From positions 1 to 64,000 of the forward strand of contig JAFREE010000116.1 in NCBI GenBank assembly GCA_019400425.1: 64,000 bases of DNA. Direction: 5' to 3'. The first letter of the stretch is position 1, and the number at the start of each line of letters is the position of its first letter. This DNA is from Hymenochaete sp. R1. Its lineage: Eukaryota > Basidiomycota > Agaricomycetes > Hymenochaetales > Hymenochaetaceae. A model generated the notes under the pieces. That model ran no database searches. It saw only the letters and a program-made list of their open reading frames with translations, and was not told where the DNA came from. Of this stretch, positions 32,601-43,107 are shown piece after piece. The position numbers and the translations under genes are program-made.

Positions 32601-34815
32601 GCGACGAACAAGACGACACAGCCGCTTTGCATGAGTCCAGTCCCATCACGGAAAGCCCGCTCGAAATTCAACGCAAAGAAGACGAACGCAACAGGGAAGC
32701 GAACGCGCGAGCATTGCGCTCGGTGATGGCGTACCTGAAGGATATGAACGACCTCACGTTGTTAAGCCAGGGGAGCGTACCGAGCATGTACGGTGGCTCA
32801 AACGCGGGTTCCGCGGGCTCGATGATGTCCTCGGGGCCTGCGCCACTGATGGATAGATCAAGGAGGCCGACGCTTGTGGATGGACAACGGGTGCCCTCTG
32901 AAACGTCGCTTGATACCACCGACTCGGCTTCTTCTGCGCCTACGACGGCTTCGAGTCACTTGCGTTCGTTGGACTCGTTGAGTGGGGACAGGACCACTTC
33001 GACGAACACGATGAGTATCGCGACGACGGATAGTTCTGGCTCCGGTGAGGAGAGGAAGGCGAAAGATGATCGTGGCAAGCGCATCATGATCGTTCGGGAG
33101 ATTGTTGAGTAAGTTCTAGATTACCTTTTAGACTTGATGTTTTGAACTCGCGCTCATAATGTGCCTTGTGTCTTGCGTCTTCAGGACTGAGCGCACATAT
33201 GTGAAAAATCTGCAAGAGTTGATTGACATCTACGTCCGCCCCGCCGCCATCTCAGCCAACTCGATCGGCAATGTCACCGCGTCGAACAAGGAGACGGTCG
33301 TGCCGACGTCGGAACGAAAGATCGTCTTTGGTGGGCTCGACGCGTTGTTCGCCTTCCACAAGGAAATTTTCTTCCCGGCTTTGGAGGCGGCTGCTCAGCC
33401 GCTGCTTTCCCCTCAGGGGGCCGCTGCGGGTGCCGACAGCGATGGGAAAGTCTCGCTGGATGTCGCCATGTCCGTCGGCCGCACTTTCGTCGCCCACGCT
33501 GCATTCATGAAGATGTATTCCACGTATATCAAGTAAGTCACCTTTCCAGCTATTTCCGACCTTTTTCAATTTGTGGATACTGATTTGTGCCTGATTTTTT
33601 TTTGTTAAACTTCAGCAATTTCGAAAACTCTGTGTCGCGGATCCGCCAGTGGGTATCAGACCGATCTGCTCCGGTGGGTGGTGGTGCTGGGACGCTTTCG
33701 CCATCTTCCAGCACGGCGCATTTGGCAAACGCCGGCGTTGCGATGACGATGAGCGCGATAGCCCCGAATAGCTCGGCGACTGACGCGCCGATAAAGGCAA
33801 CGTTGAGCTCCAGCCAGCGGAAACGCATTAAGCAATATTTGAAACGGTGCAGGCTAAACCCCAGGCATTCTCAGCTGAACTTGGAAGGGTACCTCCTTCT
33901 GCCTGTCCAGCGGATCCCGCGGTACCGCCTCCTGGTAAATGAAGCTTTCAAATATATCGATTCATTAAGCTTAATATTGACCTCAATTGCGTTTTTTTCG
34001 TGCTATGTATAGCTCGAGGATCTCACGCGCAGCACGCCTCCGCCGGATTCGTACGATGATCCGCTCGAGAGGGCGTTGACGGAGATTTCGTCGTTGGCGA
34101 CGAACATGAACGAGGGCAAGCGCGACGCCGAGTCGCGAAGGAAGCTGGTGCAATGGCAAGCTCGAATTCGGGGCAAGTTCCCGAGTCCGCTTGTTCAGCC
34201 TCACAGGTGCGTTGCTCCGTCAATGATCATTTTCCGATTCGGGCACTCGCTGATAATGCGTCTTACTTGCGTTTTTCGGTTGATGTCGACGTCGTCCATC
34301 TTCGTTGGTTTACCTCCGTTGTTTGCTTCCGGTTGTCTTCTGGACACTATAGACGTCTGATCATGGACGGGAAGCTCGTTCTGACGCGTATCGTCCGGAA
34401 ACAGACAATGGCGTTCGAAGTCTTGGATTCGCATGGGGATGCGGCGAACGTTGCTGTGGACTGTCTCGCACCCGAGCTCACGCCGAGGCCTTTGTACGGT
34501 GTGCTGTGCAACGACTTGTTCGTCTTGTGTCGTGACCCTTCGAACGGTTTGGACCCGCATTCTCCGGTTGATCTGTGGGCTGTCTTGCGCATGCAGACGA
34601 TGCCTCAGCCGACGAGTATCGTGCACGGAAATAGTAAGTCGTTGATTTCCGAAGTTGCGTTGCGTAGATTTGTCGCTAATTGCGTTGTCGCTTCAGCTCT
34701 TCGCATCGTAGATACGAAGGCCATCCTCTACCTCGAGGCTCCGTCGACTTCAGAAGCTCTGACATGGTTCCGAGCTATCAATATGCATGTCCCGGCCCAG
34801 CGGACAGAAGTGTAA
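26666..34815 (+). CDS. Rho guanine nucleotide exchange factor with LRR, DH and PH domains, about 2108 aa
   Basis: Exons 26666-27286, 27896-28589, 29271-30488, 30576-33108, 33185-33532, 33616-33934, 34013-34206, 34353-34633 and 34697-34815 (TAA) join in phase. Residues 1-840 are low complexity and disordered (Ser/Thr/Pro/Gln). Residues about 845-960 are leucine-rich repeats (LLALDISANFLASLSPAL, LEELNISANPLRALPEFL, LPSWLCTLPCLESLLVDGNP). A Ser/Pro-rich part with a basic patch follows. The DH domain starts at about 1680 (IVETERTYVKNLQELIDIY) and includes the catalytic helix region YLLLPVQRIPRYRLL. A PH domain covers about 1975-2100 (LIMDGKLVLTRIVRK, then LYGVLCNDLFVLCRD). Such proteins activate Rho/Cdc42-type GTPases in polarity and wall integrity at the membrane. 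The DH/PH part is certain; the two 5' introns are unusually long (609 and 681 nt), and the true start is uncertain. Confidence 0.85.
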
Positions 34816-37201
34816 CGTAGCTCCCCCCTCCTCTTACTGCAATCGCAGTGTTTTTCCTCGGCTTCTTCCGATTGCTTCCTATTCTTCCCAATCCGTCTTT
34901 CTTATGCCCCATTTCACGACCTTGCATCTGCCCATCTGCCCTAGCATCATCCTTTTCTTTCGCAGTCCCTCCGTCATCGTCCGATTTGTTCGCATTATGT
35001 ATGATATTTCGAGAAGAGGGGGACGCTGCTCGGCCTTGGTCACACGTTCGTTTCGCACATGACATGACCCCTTGCACCTCCTCTTCTCTTCGTAACGTTC
35101 GTTTTCCGATTCCCATTTCTTCGTTCCTCCCATCCCGCATCGATCTTCTGCCGCTGGTCGATTGATGCTTCCAGCGTTTGCTTTGCTTCACGAATCCCGT
35201 CCTTGAGCATGCCCTTTCTCTCCTCTCCCTCTCTTTTTCTTTTATTTTTTCTCTTCGTTTCTTCGTTTCTACACTCTCAAAATTGCTTCTCTAGCTTAGC
35301 TGTATTCCTTCCTGCTCTCATCCCTCTCATTAAACGTTCCGGGTACTTTAGCTTCAAAACAATTCTCTTCTTTCTTTCCTTCCTTCTTTCTTTCTTTTCT
35401 TTCTCTCCATCCCGAACATGCACCATGCACACGCCCGTCCCCATCCATCCAGGCATACCGCCATTCTTTCTTCCTTAGTCCTTAACCCCCTTTTTTTTCG
35501 ATTCAAGCCTTAGACTTCCCCGTTCGTAGCGTGCGCGCAAGTCGCGTCGTCTTTCCTTCCTTCTTCCTTTTTTCGCCTCTTTTCTCTTCGTTCGCCCGGT
35601 TTGAAGTGCTTTTGGTGACTTCGAATACACTCAACCCCCCCTCTCCTCGATGGTTTTTTGTCTGGCTGGGTGGCGTGTTGCACCCTCATGTATCATTTTC
35701 TCCTTTTCCCTCCCTCCTTATCTTATCTTCGTTTCGTTCCAGTCTTTGCATTCATTCCTCTCTTTTCCTTTCCTTCCCTTTCCCTTTTCTTTTTCATTCT
35801 TGTCTCATCGATCATTCTCTCGTTTCGTTTCGTTTTCCTTTTGTTTCCTTTTGATAATGGAGTGGAGAGACGGCTCCTGAGCCCGAGTAGGCCCTCTTTG
35901 CTCCGCAGTGTACTAAATTAAATGAAAGCTCGTCGCTCGTCGTCGCTCGTCAAATATCGAATGTCGAATAGAAAGGATCCTGAGTAAGAAGAGAAGAGGA
36001 GAGAGGCGGGAATCTAAGATTGTCTGGTTTGTTTGCTCGTTCGCTCTGGTTCACAGCGCATAAGCTTTAGTTGCCTGCTTAAGAGTGGAGTACTGTTAAA
36101 GTCCTTCCGTACATGTATATTTCTCAGAGAAAAGAGGAAGTCATCCTTACACGATCAATATTCGCTCTGGTCTCAGGCTTACGAAAGCACAAACATGAGT
36201 AAACACAAAATTTCTTTCTCCGTGTTGGGGAGAGACGCGTCTCGGTTAACGGACGGGCGTGTCTCAACTTCTTCACACCATGACCACTGGTACTTTCCTT
36301 TGAGCGCACTTTTGTACTTCATTCACCTTCAGATGGAATTCGCGGTCGATTCGCTACGGGAGACATATTTCTAATCCTTTGATGGATCTTCGAGATCCAT
36401 CTGATAGGACTTGATCTCCTTTCATGGTCCGTTGGCCATCTCGACTGGAACGTTGTTCTCCTACGCACGCATACAACCTTCTTTTACAAGGACACACGCG
36501 AGCTTTCCACCGTAGCACAGCGGCAGAACAAACGAATAACGACAAGGCCGATAACGAGAACACCCTCAAAAAGAAAAAAAGAAACAGGAATATTGGACGA
36601 CGATGTCTTTGTTTTTTATTCCTTTCATAACCCACGTTCGACACGTGCTGTTGTGCTGCGTCGTCCGGTGTGTTGTGTTGTGCGTGTTTGTGCTTTGCAG
36701 CACTACAGCCTCGTGGATCATATTTAATGGGACTTGACTTGACGGATGCATCGATCGATGGTGCAGGGACGTCAACCCTCTGCCTCCTTCCTGCTTTTCA
36801 TGTCGACGCTTAGCCGAGTCATTTCTGAGAGCGCGGTTTCGTTGTGCTTGACGTCCAGCTCAGCTCGGAGGATTTTTCGTCGGGCTTACGCTTACGAAGG
36901 AAGGTTGATCTGATTCACCCGGCCTTGTTGGGTGAAAGTGGTCTTGGGTCTGTACTTCTGCGTTCGTCTTTTATCCGTTCAGGTAAGCAAGCACTCGATT
37001 GCATTAAAATCAACTCATGGATGAATTAGCAGCGAACGTTACAAAGTGGGACAACATAAGGCGACATAGGACAACGCAATAACAGAACGGCAGTAACAGC
37101 ATAACGATGCATAACAATTCAGAAAAGCAGTTATGGAAACATAGAGAAAAGGCCGCTTCGTGCACGACACAGCGCACGAAAGCATTGAACGTGCATATCT
37201 T
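34816..37201. other. intergenic, about 2.4 kb, first kilobase pyrimidine-rich
   Basis: From 34816 to about 35870 the plus strand is mostly T and C (long CTTTC/TCTTT runs), probably 3' UTR and flank of the RhoGEF gene. The rest has no gene that I can support. Confidence 0.5.
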
Positions 37202-37970
37202 TCACACATCGTCATCGGCAAAGCGAACTCTCTTAGGGACCTAGAGCAAAGAAGTTTATGACCGGTTCGAGCGAGAGGGCAAGAAAGGTACGTACGTGTT
37301 TACCCTTCGACTTCGGCGAATCTTCTCTATTTCTTCTGCCCAGAGCGGAAGCTCTGGGGGCGACGACCGACTGGCCGTCGGGGCGAGACTGGTACCCCTG
37401 GTTCTTTCCATCGGTTTGTTGTCCGGTGGTGCGTGGAGTGTCTCGCTGAATTACGGAGGATGCTTGCGCATCTCCTAAGTAAACTGTGGAAAGTACCAGG
37501 GAAGGCTCATACCCTCCCTGGTGTTCCGGAATGAATGACCTCGTGAGACCCGTCGATTGGTAGCGTGTCGAATGCTGAATGCGAGGATACGGTGGACTGG
37601 ACTGTGGTATAGGCCGTGGTGCCTTTGGCGGTGAAGCGGCGGGGGATGGCATCCCATAGGCAATGACGGACTTCGCCTTAGGTTCGTGAGCGGACGCTCT
37701 CGAAACGAAACTCTTGGGGGCTGGTGGTACGCCCGTAAGCTTAAGAGCATTACCATGCTGCTCGTGAGCTCCATGATTCGTCGTATGGACTGACGGGCCC
37801 TTATGACGATGGGAGCGCAGGTCGCCAACAGCGTCTTGAGAAGTATGCTTCTTCGTTTCACGAGCGTCATGCAAATTGGCAGATATATGGCGTTGGTGAC
37901 TATATGGAGGTGGGTACCCTGGGGCCACACATGACGACGGCTCGACGTTGGGGAGATCGATAATGCGCAT
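37202..37970 (-). CDS. disordered hypothetical protein with C-terminal RVxF-like motif, 237 aa
   Basis: Minus-strand exons are 37970-37296 and 37240-37202 (TGA). The intron runs from GTACGT to CTCTAG. Without splicing, the frame ends in an unrelated hydrophobic tail, whereas splicing gives the charged ending KHVPKRVRFADDDV. The body is Pro/Ser/Gln/His-rich with no hydrophobic core (PIPQSSPPYPRIQ, APRASALGRRNREDSPKSK), so it is probably intrinsically disordered. The KRVRF tail fits the R/K-V-x-F docking motif used by regulators of protein phosphatase 1, followed by acidic residues. That role is inference from a short motif. The gene has a good TATA box 131 bp upstream. Family unknown. Confidence 0.6.
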
Positions 37971-39481
37971 GTTGACGGAGAAAGGCGATTCGCAAAAGTG
38001 GGGATGCAGAGCGCAGAGGAGACGACGCAGAAGCTCGAGTGGGTTGTGTGAGGTGAGGAAGTTTGGTTCCGCTGTGAGAATTCTCTGTGCTTGGTCGTCG
38101 CCCTTTTTATACTAAAATGACGGGACTGCACGTGTCGGCAGAACGGTGCTTCCCGTGTGACTAAGCCTGTACCCTCATCACCAGCATCCATGCTTCGCAC
38201 ATGGGGCCTATGCAAGCTTTGTAGCAGGTGCAGCTTCTCAGTCTGTTTCCATCACGCTACACGCCGAATGCGCACGGAGTTAACCGATGGCCTTTCAACG
38301 TATCGTGTTGCTAAACTGTGCGGAGGCCGACTTCGCGACATTGAAAGGAATGTGAATGGATGGGATTTTAGGGTTTGCCGCCGTCTCCCATGGAGGTGTG
38401 ATGGCCTCATGCATATGCCGACATGCAGATCAAACATGTTACCCCGCTACCCGTGCTAAGGTCAACGTGCTGTTGGCTAGCTAATTAGCACTATATTGTC
38501 ACCGAGGTTATAATTTGGCTTTTTGTGAAGTCCAAATCGAGTTTGTTGTAGTGAGTGTTCCAGTGCTTGGGCCGGAAACCTCTATTTCACGTCACATATT
38601 ATTCGAACGATAATCAGTCCTTCAACGGTATCCTTTTAATTTAATCCGAGGCTTTCCGCCTTCTTTGTTTTTGTTGAAATTCACGCAGACTTCGGCGAAA
38701 ACATGCTTGAGGTTTTCTGAAAGGGCGAAGCTCCAAATGAAACCCGCATCAAAACCAAAACGCGAACCCACGCAAAATGGATTTTAAGGTATCAATAGCC
38801 GACGCCTCTTCACTACATCCACGATTATTGAAGATGCCAGCATTCCGATTAGACGCCCAGCCTTGTGCGACCCTCGTGTATCCCATGGGTGCTTTTTGGT
38901 TCCGTTTTGGCAAGTCAGACTGGCCCGTTTGAAAGGCTCGACTCAGGCTGGCCATTCACAACTTCCAGATAGACGTAGGCCTACAGGGATGGCCGGGGAA
39001 GATGGCGGACCGTGTACTTTTTCTTTCATTCCACAGTTCATATATCATCCTGATATACTGCAGTAGCCTACCCTTGTTCCCGGGTGATTCCAGGGATTCT
39101 CTACGTGTCGTTCATGGTGATGCGTCGAGTCTTCACTACCTTAAGGTTGATTTGATTGTATCAATCGCTGAGGATGCCATCATACGCTGTGAATTATGTA
39201 GGAACCTTTTTTGTGATGAAATGCAAGAGCTATTCGGCGTCTGCGAGCTTGAGCTTCGATATCATGCTTCATAAGAATATATATCATTAAAATAAGTGTC
39301 ATGTAACACAAGCAATGCACTATTCAAGTCAAATATACTTTTTCTCCCAGAGGCCTACGATTGGCCGCTTTATGTATTGTTTCCGCCTAATTCGGACGGT
39401 ATGACGGTATGATGTGTACAGTACGGACTACGGACCCACACTGACGCCACATTCGACTTCCTTCCTCTTACCGCATACATC
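37971..39481. other. divergent intergenic region, about 1.5 kb
   Basis: Lies between the minus-strand disordered-protein gene and the plus-strand phosphatase gene. No gene seen in either strand; the TATA box at 38101 belongs to the left gene. Confidence 0.5.
38101..38111 (-). promoter_or_regulatory. TATA box of the disordered-protein gene
   Basis: TATAAAAAGGG on the minus strand, 131 bp before the ATG at 37970, leaving room for a leader of about 100 nt. Confidence 0.55.
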
Positions 39482-40816
39482 ATGTCCGACCGCCCACTCC
39501 AATACTCTTCTTTGCCACAATGGCTCAGCGAAGCTGGCACGAGCGCAGAGTACCGAACATACGCATACAGCGAGCTAGCAGACAGGGAACGCGAACGCGA
39601 CAAGGCGCGAAAAGCGTCGCGCGGCAACAGGAGCCGCCGACGGAGCATAATCTCTGCTCTGACGAATATGAGCAACGGCGCCGAGCAGAAAATGCATGGT
39701 GGACACTATGACGTGAGGGTGGGCACTACGATTGAGAATATCGATGATAATCGATACGCGGATATCATACCTTTCGACCGCACGCGGGTCTCCGTCAGTG
39801 TGGAAGGACATGCAGAAGGACGGTATCTTAATGCGAACTGGGTGAGTTGTTTTCTCTGTTGAGCTCACAGGCTATTTTCTGAACTGAAGCAGGTGCGCGA
39901 ACTATTTGGAGGGCACTGGTGGATTGCGTCGCAGGCACCCCTGCCTAATACCGCTCACGCGTTCCTTGGGTTGTTCCTCCAGAAAGAAACGCGCCCTCCC
40001 GTGCATCTCGCTTCAGGAGCCGTCGCACCTCCACCCGAAGGACCTTGTCGAGTCCGCACCGCAGTACAACTCACAAAAATGGAGGAACGAGGGATGACGA
40101 AAGCAAACCCGTATTTTCCCTCCGTCATAGGCCAATCCTTCATCATCCCCGCCCCGGAAGGAACCGACGCGCCAGGTCTCAAGGTTACTCTCGAAACTGA
40201 AGAATCCATCGCTTATGCCTGTTGCGTGAAGAGCATCGTACGAGTCATTGAGTGCACCGCACAGTCGGGCACCGAACCCCACATTATTCGACATAACGAA
40301 GTGCAAGAAATCGGCGAGCCAGCGTACTTTACGCATCTTCTTTTCACCGACTGGCCCGATTTTGGCGTACCCGAAGGTCCGGAGGAGAAGGCTGGTCTAT
40401 TGGCGTTCGCGAGACTGGTAGAAGGCACGAATCGTAATCCACCACCTTTCCACGCTGAAGGTGCTCCGTATCACCCCAACCCACCCAAGACGGTGAACTG
40501 CTCTGCAGGTATAGGTCGTACGGGTGCTTTCCTGGCTCTATCGTCTCTACTTCGTGCGCACGGAATGCTCCTACCTGGATCCGAGACCACGCATTTCGAA
40601 ACTCTCCATCCCTTGACTCCAAGCCCCCTCGGGCTTTTACCTGAAGAACTGAAAGACGACGAGGTTGTGAACGAGATAGATTCATTACGGGAACAGAGGC
40701 CATCGATGGTGCAGAGCCCGCTTCAGATGAAACTTGTATATGAATTGCTCTCCGCAGCTTATCACGAGGCAGAAGTGCGAGCGTCTCAGGCCAATCCCAA
40801 TGATTCGGAAAAATAA
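39482..40816 (+). CDS. protein tyrosine phosphatase, classical type, 427 aa
   Basis: Exons are 39482-39841 and 39893-40816 (TAA). The PTP fold is recognisable in order: the substrate loop NRYADIIPFDRTRVSV, then YLNANW and WWIASQAPLPNT (the QAP motif), the WPD loop LFTDWPDFGVPE with general acid Asp276, the P-loop NCSAGIGRTGAF with Cys323 and Arg329, and the Q-loop-like EQRPSMVQSPLQMKLVYELL. Length and order fit fungal cytosolic PTPs that remove phosphate from tyrosine in signalling proteins. In the P-loop, the invariant His before the catalytic Cys is Asn322, a rare change that would alter the Cys pKa but keeps the nucleophile. Residues 35-70 are Arg-rich and probably disordered. The target is unknown. 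Confidence 0.88.
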
Positions 40817-41036
40817 AAAGCGATCGATTAAAAGAACCATCTCTTGAGAGTCAAATTGTTGTATTTTTATGGCTATTTTTCTTGCTTTCTGTGCGTATCT
40901 GGCAATCTGTTTTCAACTAGGTCTTCCATGAAATGACATCCAAATTATCTAATACACTTAGGGCTCCCATCTTTTGATGCCAAAGAGGAGGTTAACAAAG
41001 ATTCTAAGAATAGCATGTTCTGCATTAAATATAGCC

Positions 41037-42471
41037 TCAAATGCCTGCAATGCTTGTGGCGGCGGGCTCGGTTGGAACAGTAGCAGGCTGGAGTGCGGTG
41101 TTCCATGTCGCAGTAGTTGGGTATGCCGTTGCCGCTGGCGCTGGAGAAGTCGTTGCATAAGGAGTCGGGCCGGGAACTTCAGCATGAAAACACCACAGGA
41201 AAAATAACATTCATCGAGTGTCAATGAGACTTTTAGCCTTGGAGGATCAGAAAAATACTCACCGGTGTAGTCACTCAAGCTTTGATAGATGTTAATAAGA
41301 ATGCCTGGGTCTATGCGTATTCGTTAGGCCAGTTTTCAATCCAGTAAAGATTGATAAGACATACCGTTAGCACCGTACGCTCCTGGGATGGCTACCGTGT
41401 CAGGAGTTGCTGAACCAGACCCACCAACAGTGAGCTGGAAGCAGGACATGTAGAATCTGAAAGATCGGTCTCATCAATAGTCTTTATTTGTGGTCTAAGA
41501 GAAATTGAGCTCACTGGGCTCCACCGACACCGCTAGCAGTGTGAAGGGCAATGGTTTCAGCTCGCAGGAGGTAGTCACCTAATTATTTGTCAGTCATATT
41601 GAAGATAATTTTTAACTTTCTCAGTCTCACCCGCTGCAATATCGCTTGGGATAGTGAAGGTCCAGTGCCCGCAATTATCCTGAAGACTCCATCAGTTTTC
41701 ATTGAGGAATGTGCCATGAAATCAAGGCGCATACGTTAAGAACTTGGTTCGCCCAGTAATCCGGATTGTTCGATGCAAGACCCTGCTCGTCTATCTTGAA
41801 CCAGCCTGCATCTGAGCCGACGGCCGTCGTAGCGTCGTCGACCTTGGCCAAGTACATCTGTGAAATATCAAGCGTGCACCAAATCCGATAAATCCAAGTC
41901 AGGCAAAAAGAGAACTAGAAATGAATACTGACAATCATTGGTCCGTAATGTGCGCCGCCGATAGCTTCATTTGCGCAAGAGCGATCATTCGGCTGCTGGT
42001 GCATTTCGACGGTGACAGTATCTCCAGCTATGGTACCAACATCGAAGTAAGGGACTGGGGTAGAAATGTCCACCGAAGCAAGACTTACGATTCACAGAAC
42101 ATAGGCCGGAACTTGAGGCAGAGCCAGCGTTGCAGGCAAGATCCTAAATACAGGAGACCAAAGCTAAGTGCATTCAGGAATACCTTAAAAATAAAGTCAC
42201 GTACAGAGCTAGTTATATCCTAGGAAAGGCGTTGAGTAGAGGTCATTGGACTACCAAAGGTGTATAAAACTCACTGTGACGGGCGAGTTCGAAGCAGGTG
42301 AACGAACGCAGAAGCTCCCCTAAATATACGATCGATAGTAAGAAATTAGTTCTGTACATAGGAAATAATCAACTTCACCTGGTCGACGCCGTTAACCCAC
42401 ATCTCCTGGAACGTGGCATGGGCAGAAACCGATGCTACGGCAGTGGCAAGCAGAGCAGACAAGTAAAGCAT
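41037..42471 (-). CDS. AA9 lytic polysaccharide monooxygenase (former GH61), 281 aa
   Basis: Eleven minus-strand exons: 42471-42379, 42319-42275, 42219-42205, 42143-42089, 42054-41933, 41857-41735, 41679-41631, 41578-41515, 41456-41365, 41310-41263 and 41176-41037 (TGA). All join in phase. The signal peptide MLYLSALLATAVASVSA ends just before His18, which becomes the N-terminal copper-binding histidine of the mature enzyme. The second copper ligand is His105 in GGAHYGP; the axial Tyr191 and Gln189 lie in GAQFYMSC, and His180 in IALHTASG stands at the usual second-sphere place. WFKIDEQGL is also typical. The enzyme cleaves cellulose or related glucans oxidatively. The tail after about residue 225 is Pro/Thr/Ala-rich and carries no CBM1. 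A TATA box lies 67 bp upstream. Confidence 0.92.
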
Positions 42472-43107
42472 AGTGGATATCAAATAAATGCCTGTGCTGA
42501 TTTTGCTATCGTCAGAACGTATGGCTTGGCGTGCCAATCTTTATACTGATCGAGCAAAGAAATTTGGTCGGTAAAACAAAGGATCTGGAAAGACAGCTCG
42601 GATAAACACGCAACGTCCCATGAAAACATAATGTAATGCACAGTGATACTCAGCAAACCCGTTTTACTAGTAATAATGACCGACATACGAATGTTGCAGG
42701 TTAAGAAGTCTGAGTGTTGTTCCGAGGTAATTTAGTAAAGAAGTCTTGACATTCCATCATTTGATTGAGGCAAATTCATGAATGCCGTGGTAATTCCGTG
42801 ACTTGTAAAACTTGACACCGGATGTTGTTGAGGCTCGGTAGTCAAGAAACATGAGACTTTTCGTAATAATTCTCGGAAAAATAGGAAAGAGGTACGACTT
42901 GCGACATCGGAGTTGCAAGTTCCAGGATGATAGGGCACCAGGGCTTGATCAGGCATTGCTTGGAGGGTCGGCCGTCGTCGCGAACTCTGAGCATTAGTAT
43001 AACTGATGATATGGTATTTCTCGATTCCATCATTAAAATATATGAAAGCAAGCGATATTCCGATACATGTATACAACTCACAGACTCGGCCTCCAGGTCC
43101 CTCCAGG
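42472..43107. other. intergenic, about 640 bp
   Basis: Promoter of the AA9 gene and 3' flank of the AP-3 delta gene. No coding signal. Confidence 0.5.
42538..42545 (-). promoter_or_regulatory. TATA box of the AA9 gene
   Basis: TATAAAGA on the minus strand, 67 bp upstream of the ATG at 42471, a normal distance for an inducible secreted-enzyme gene. Confidence 0.6.
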
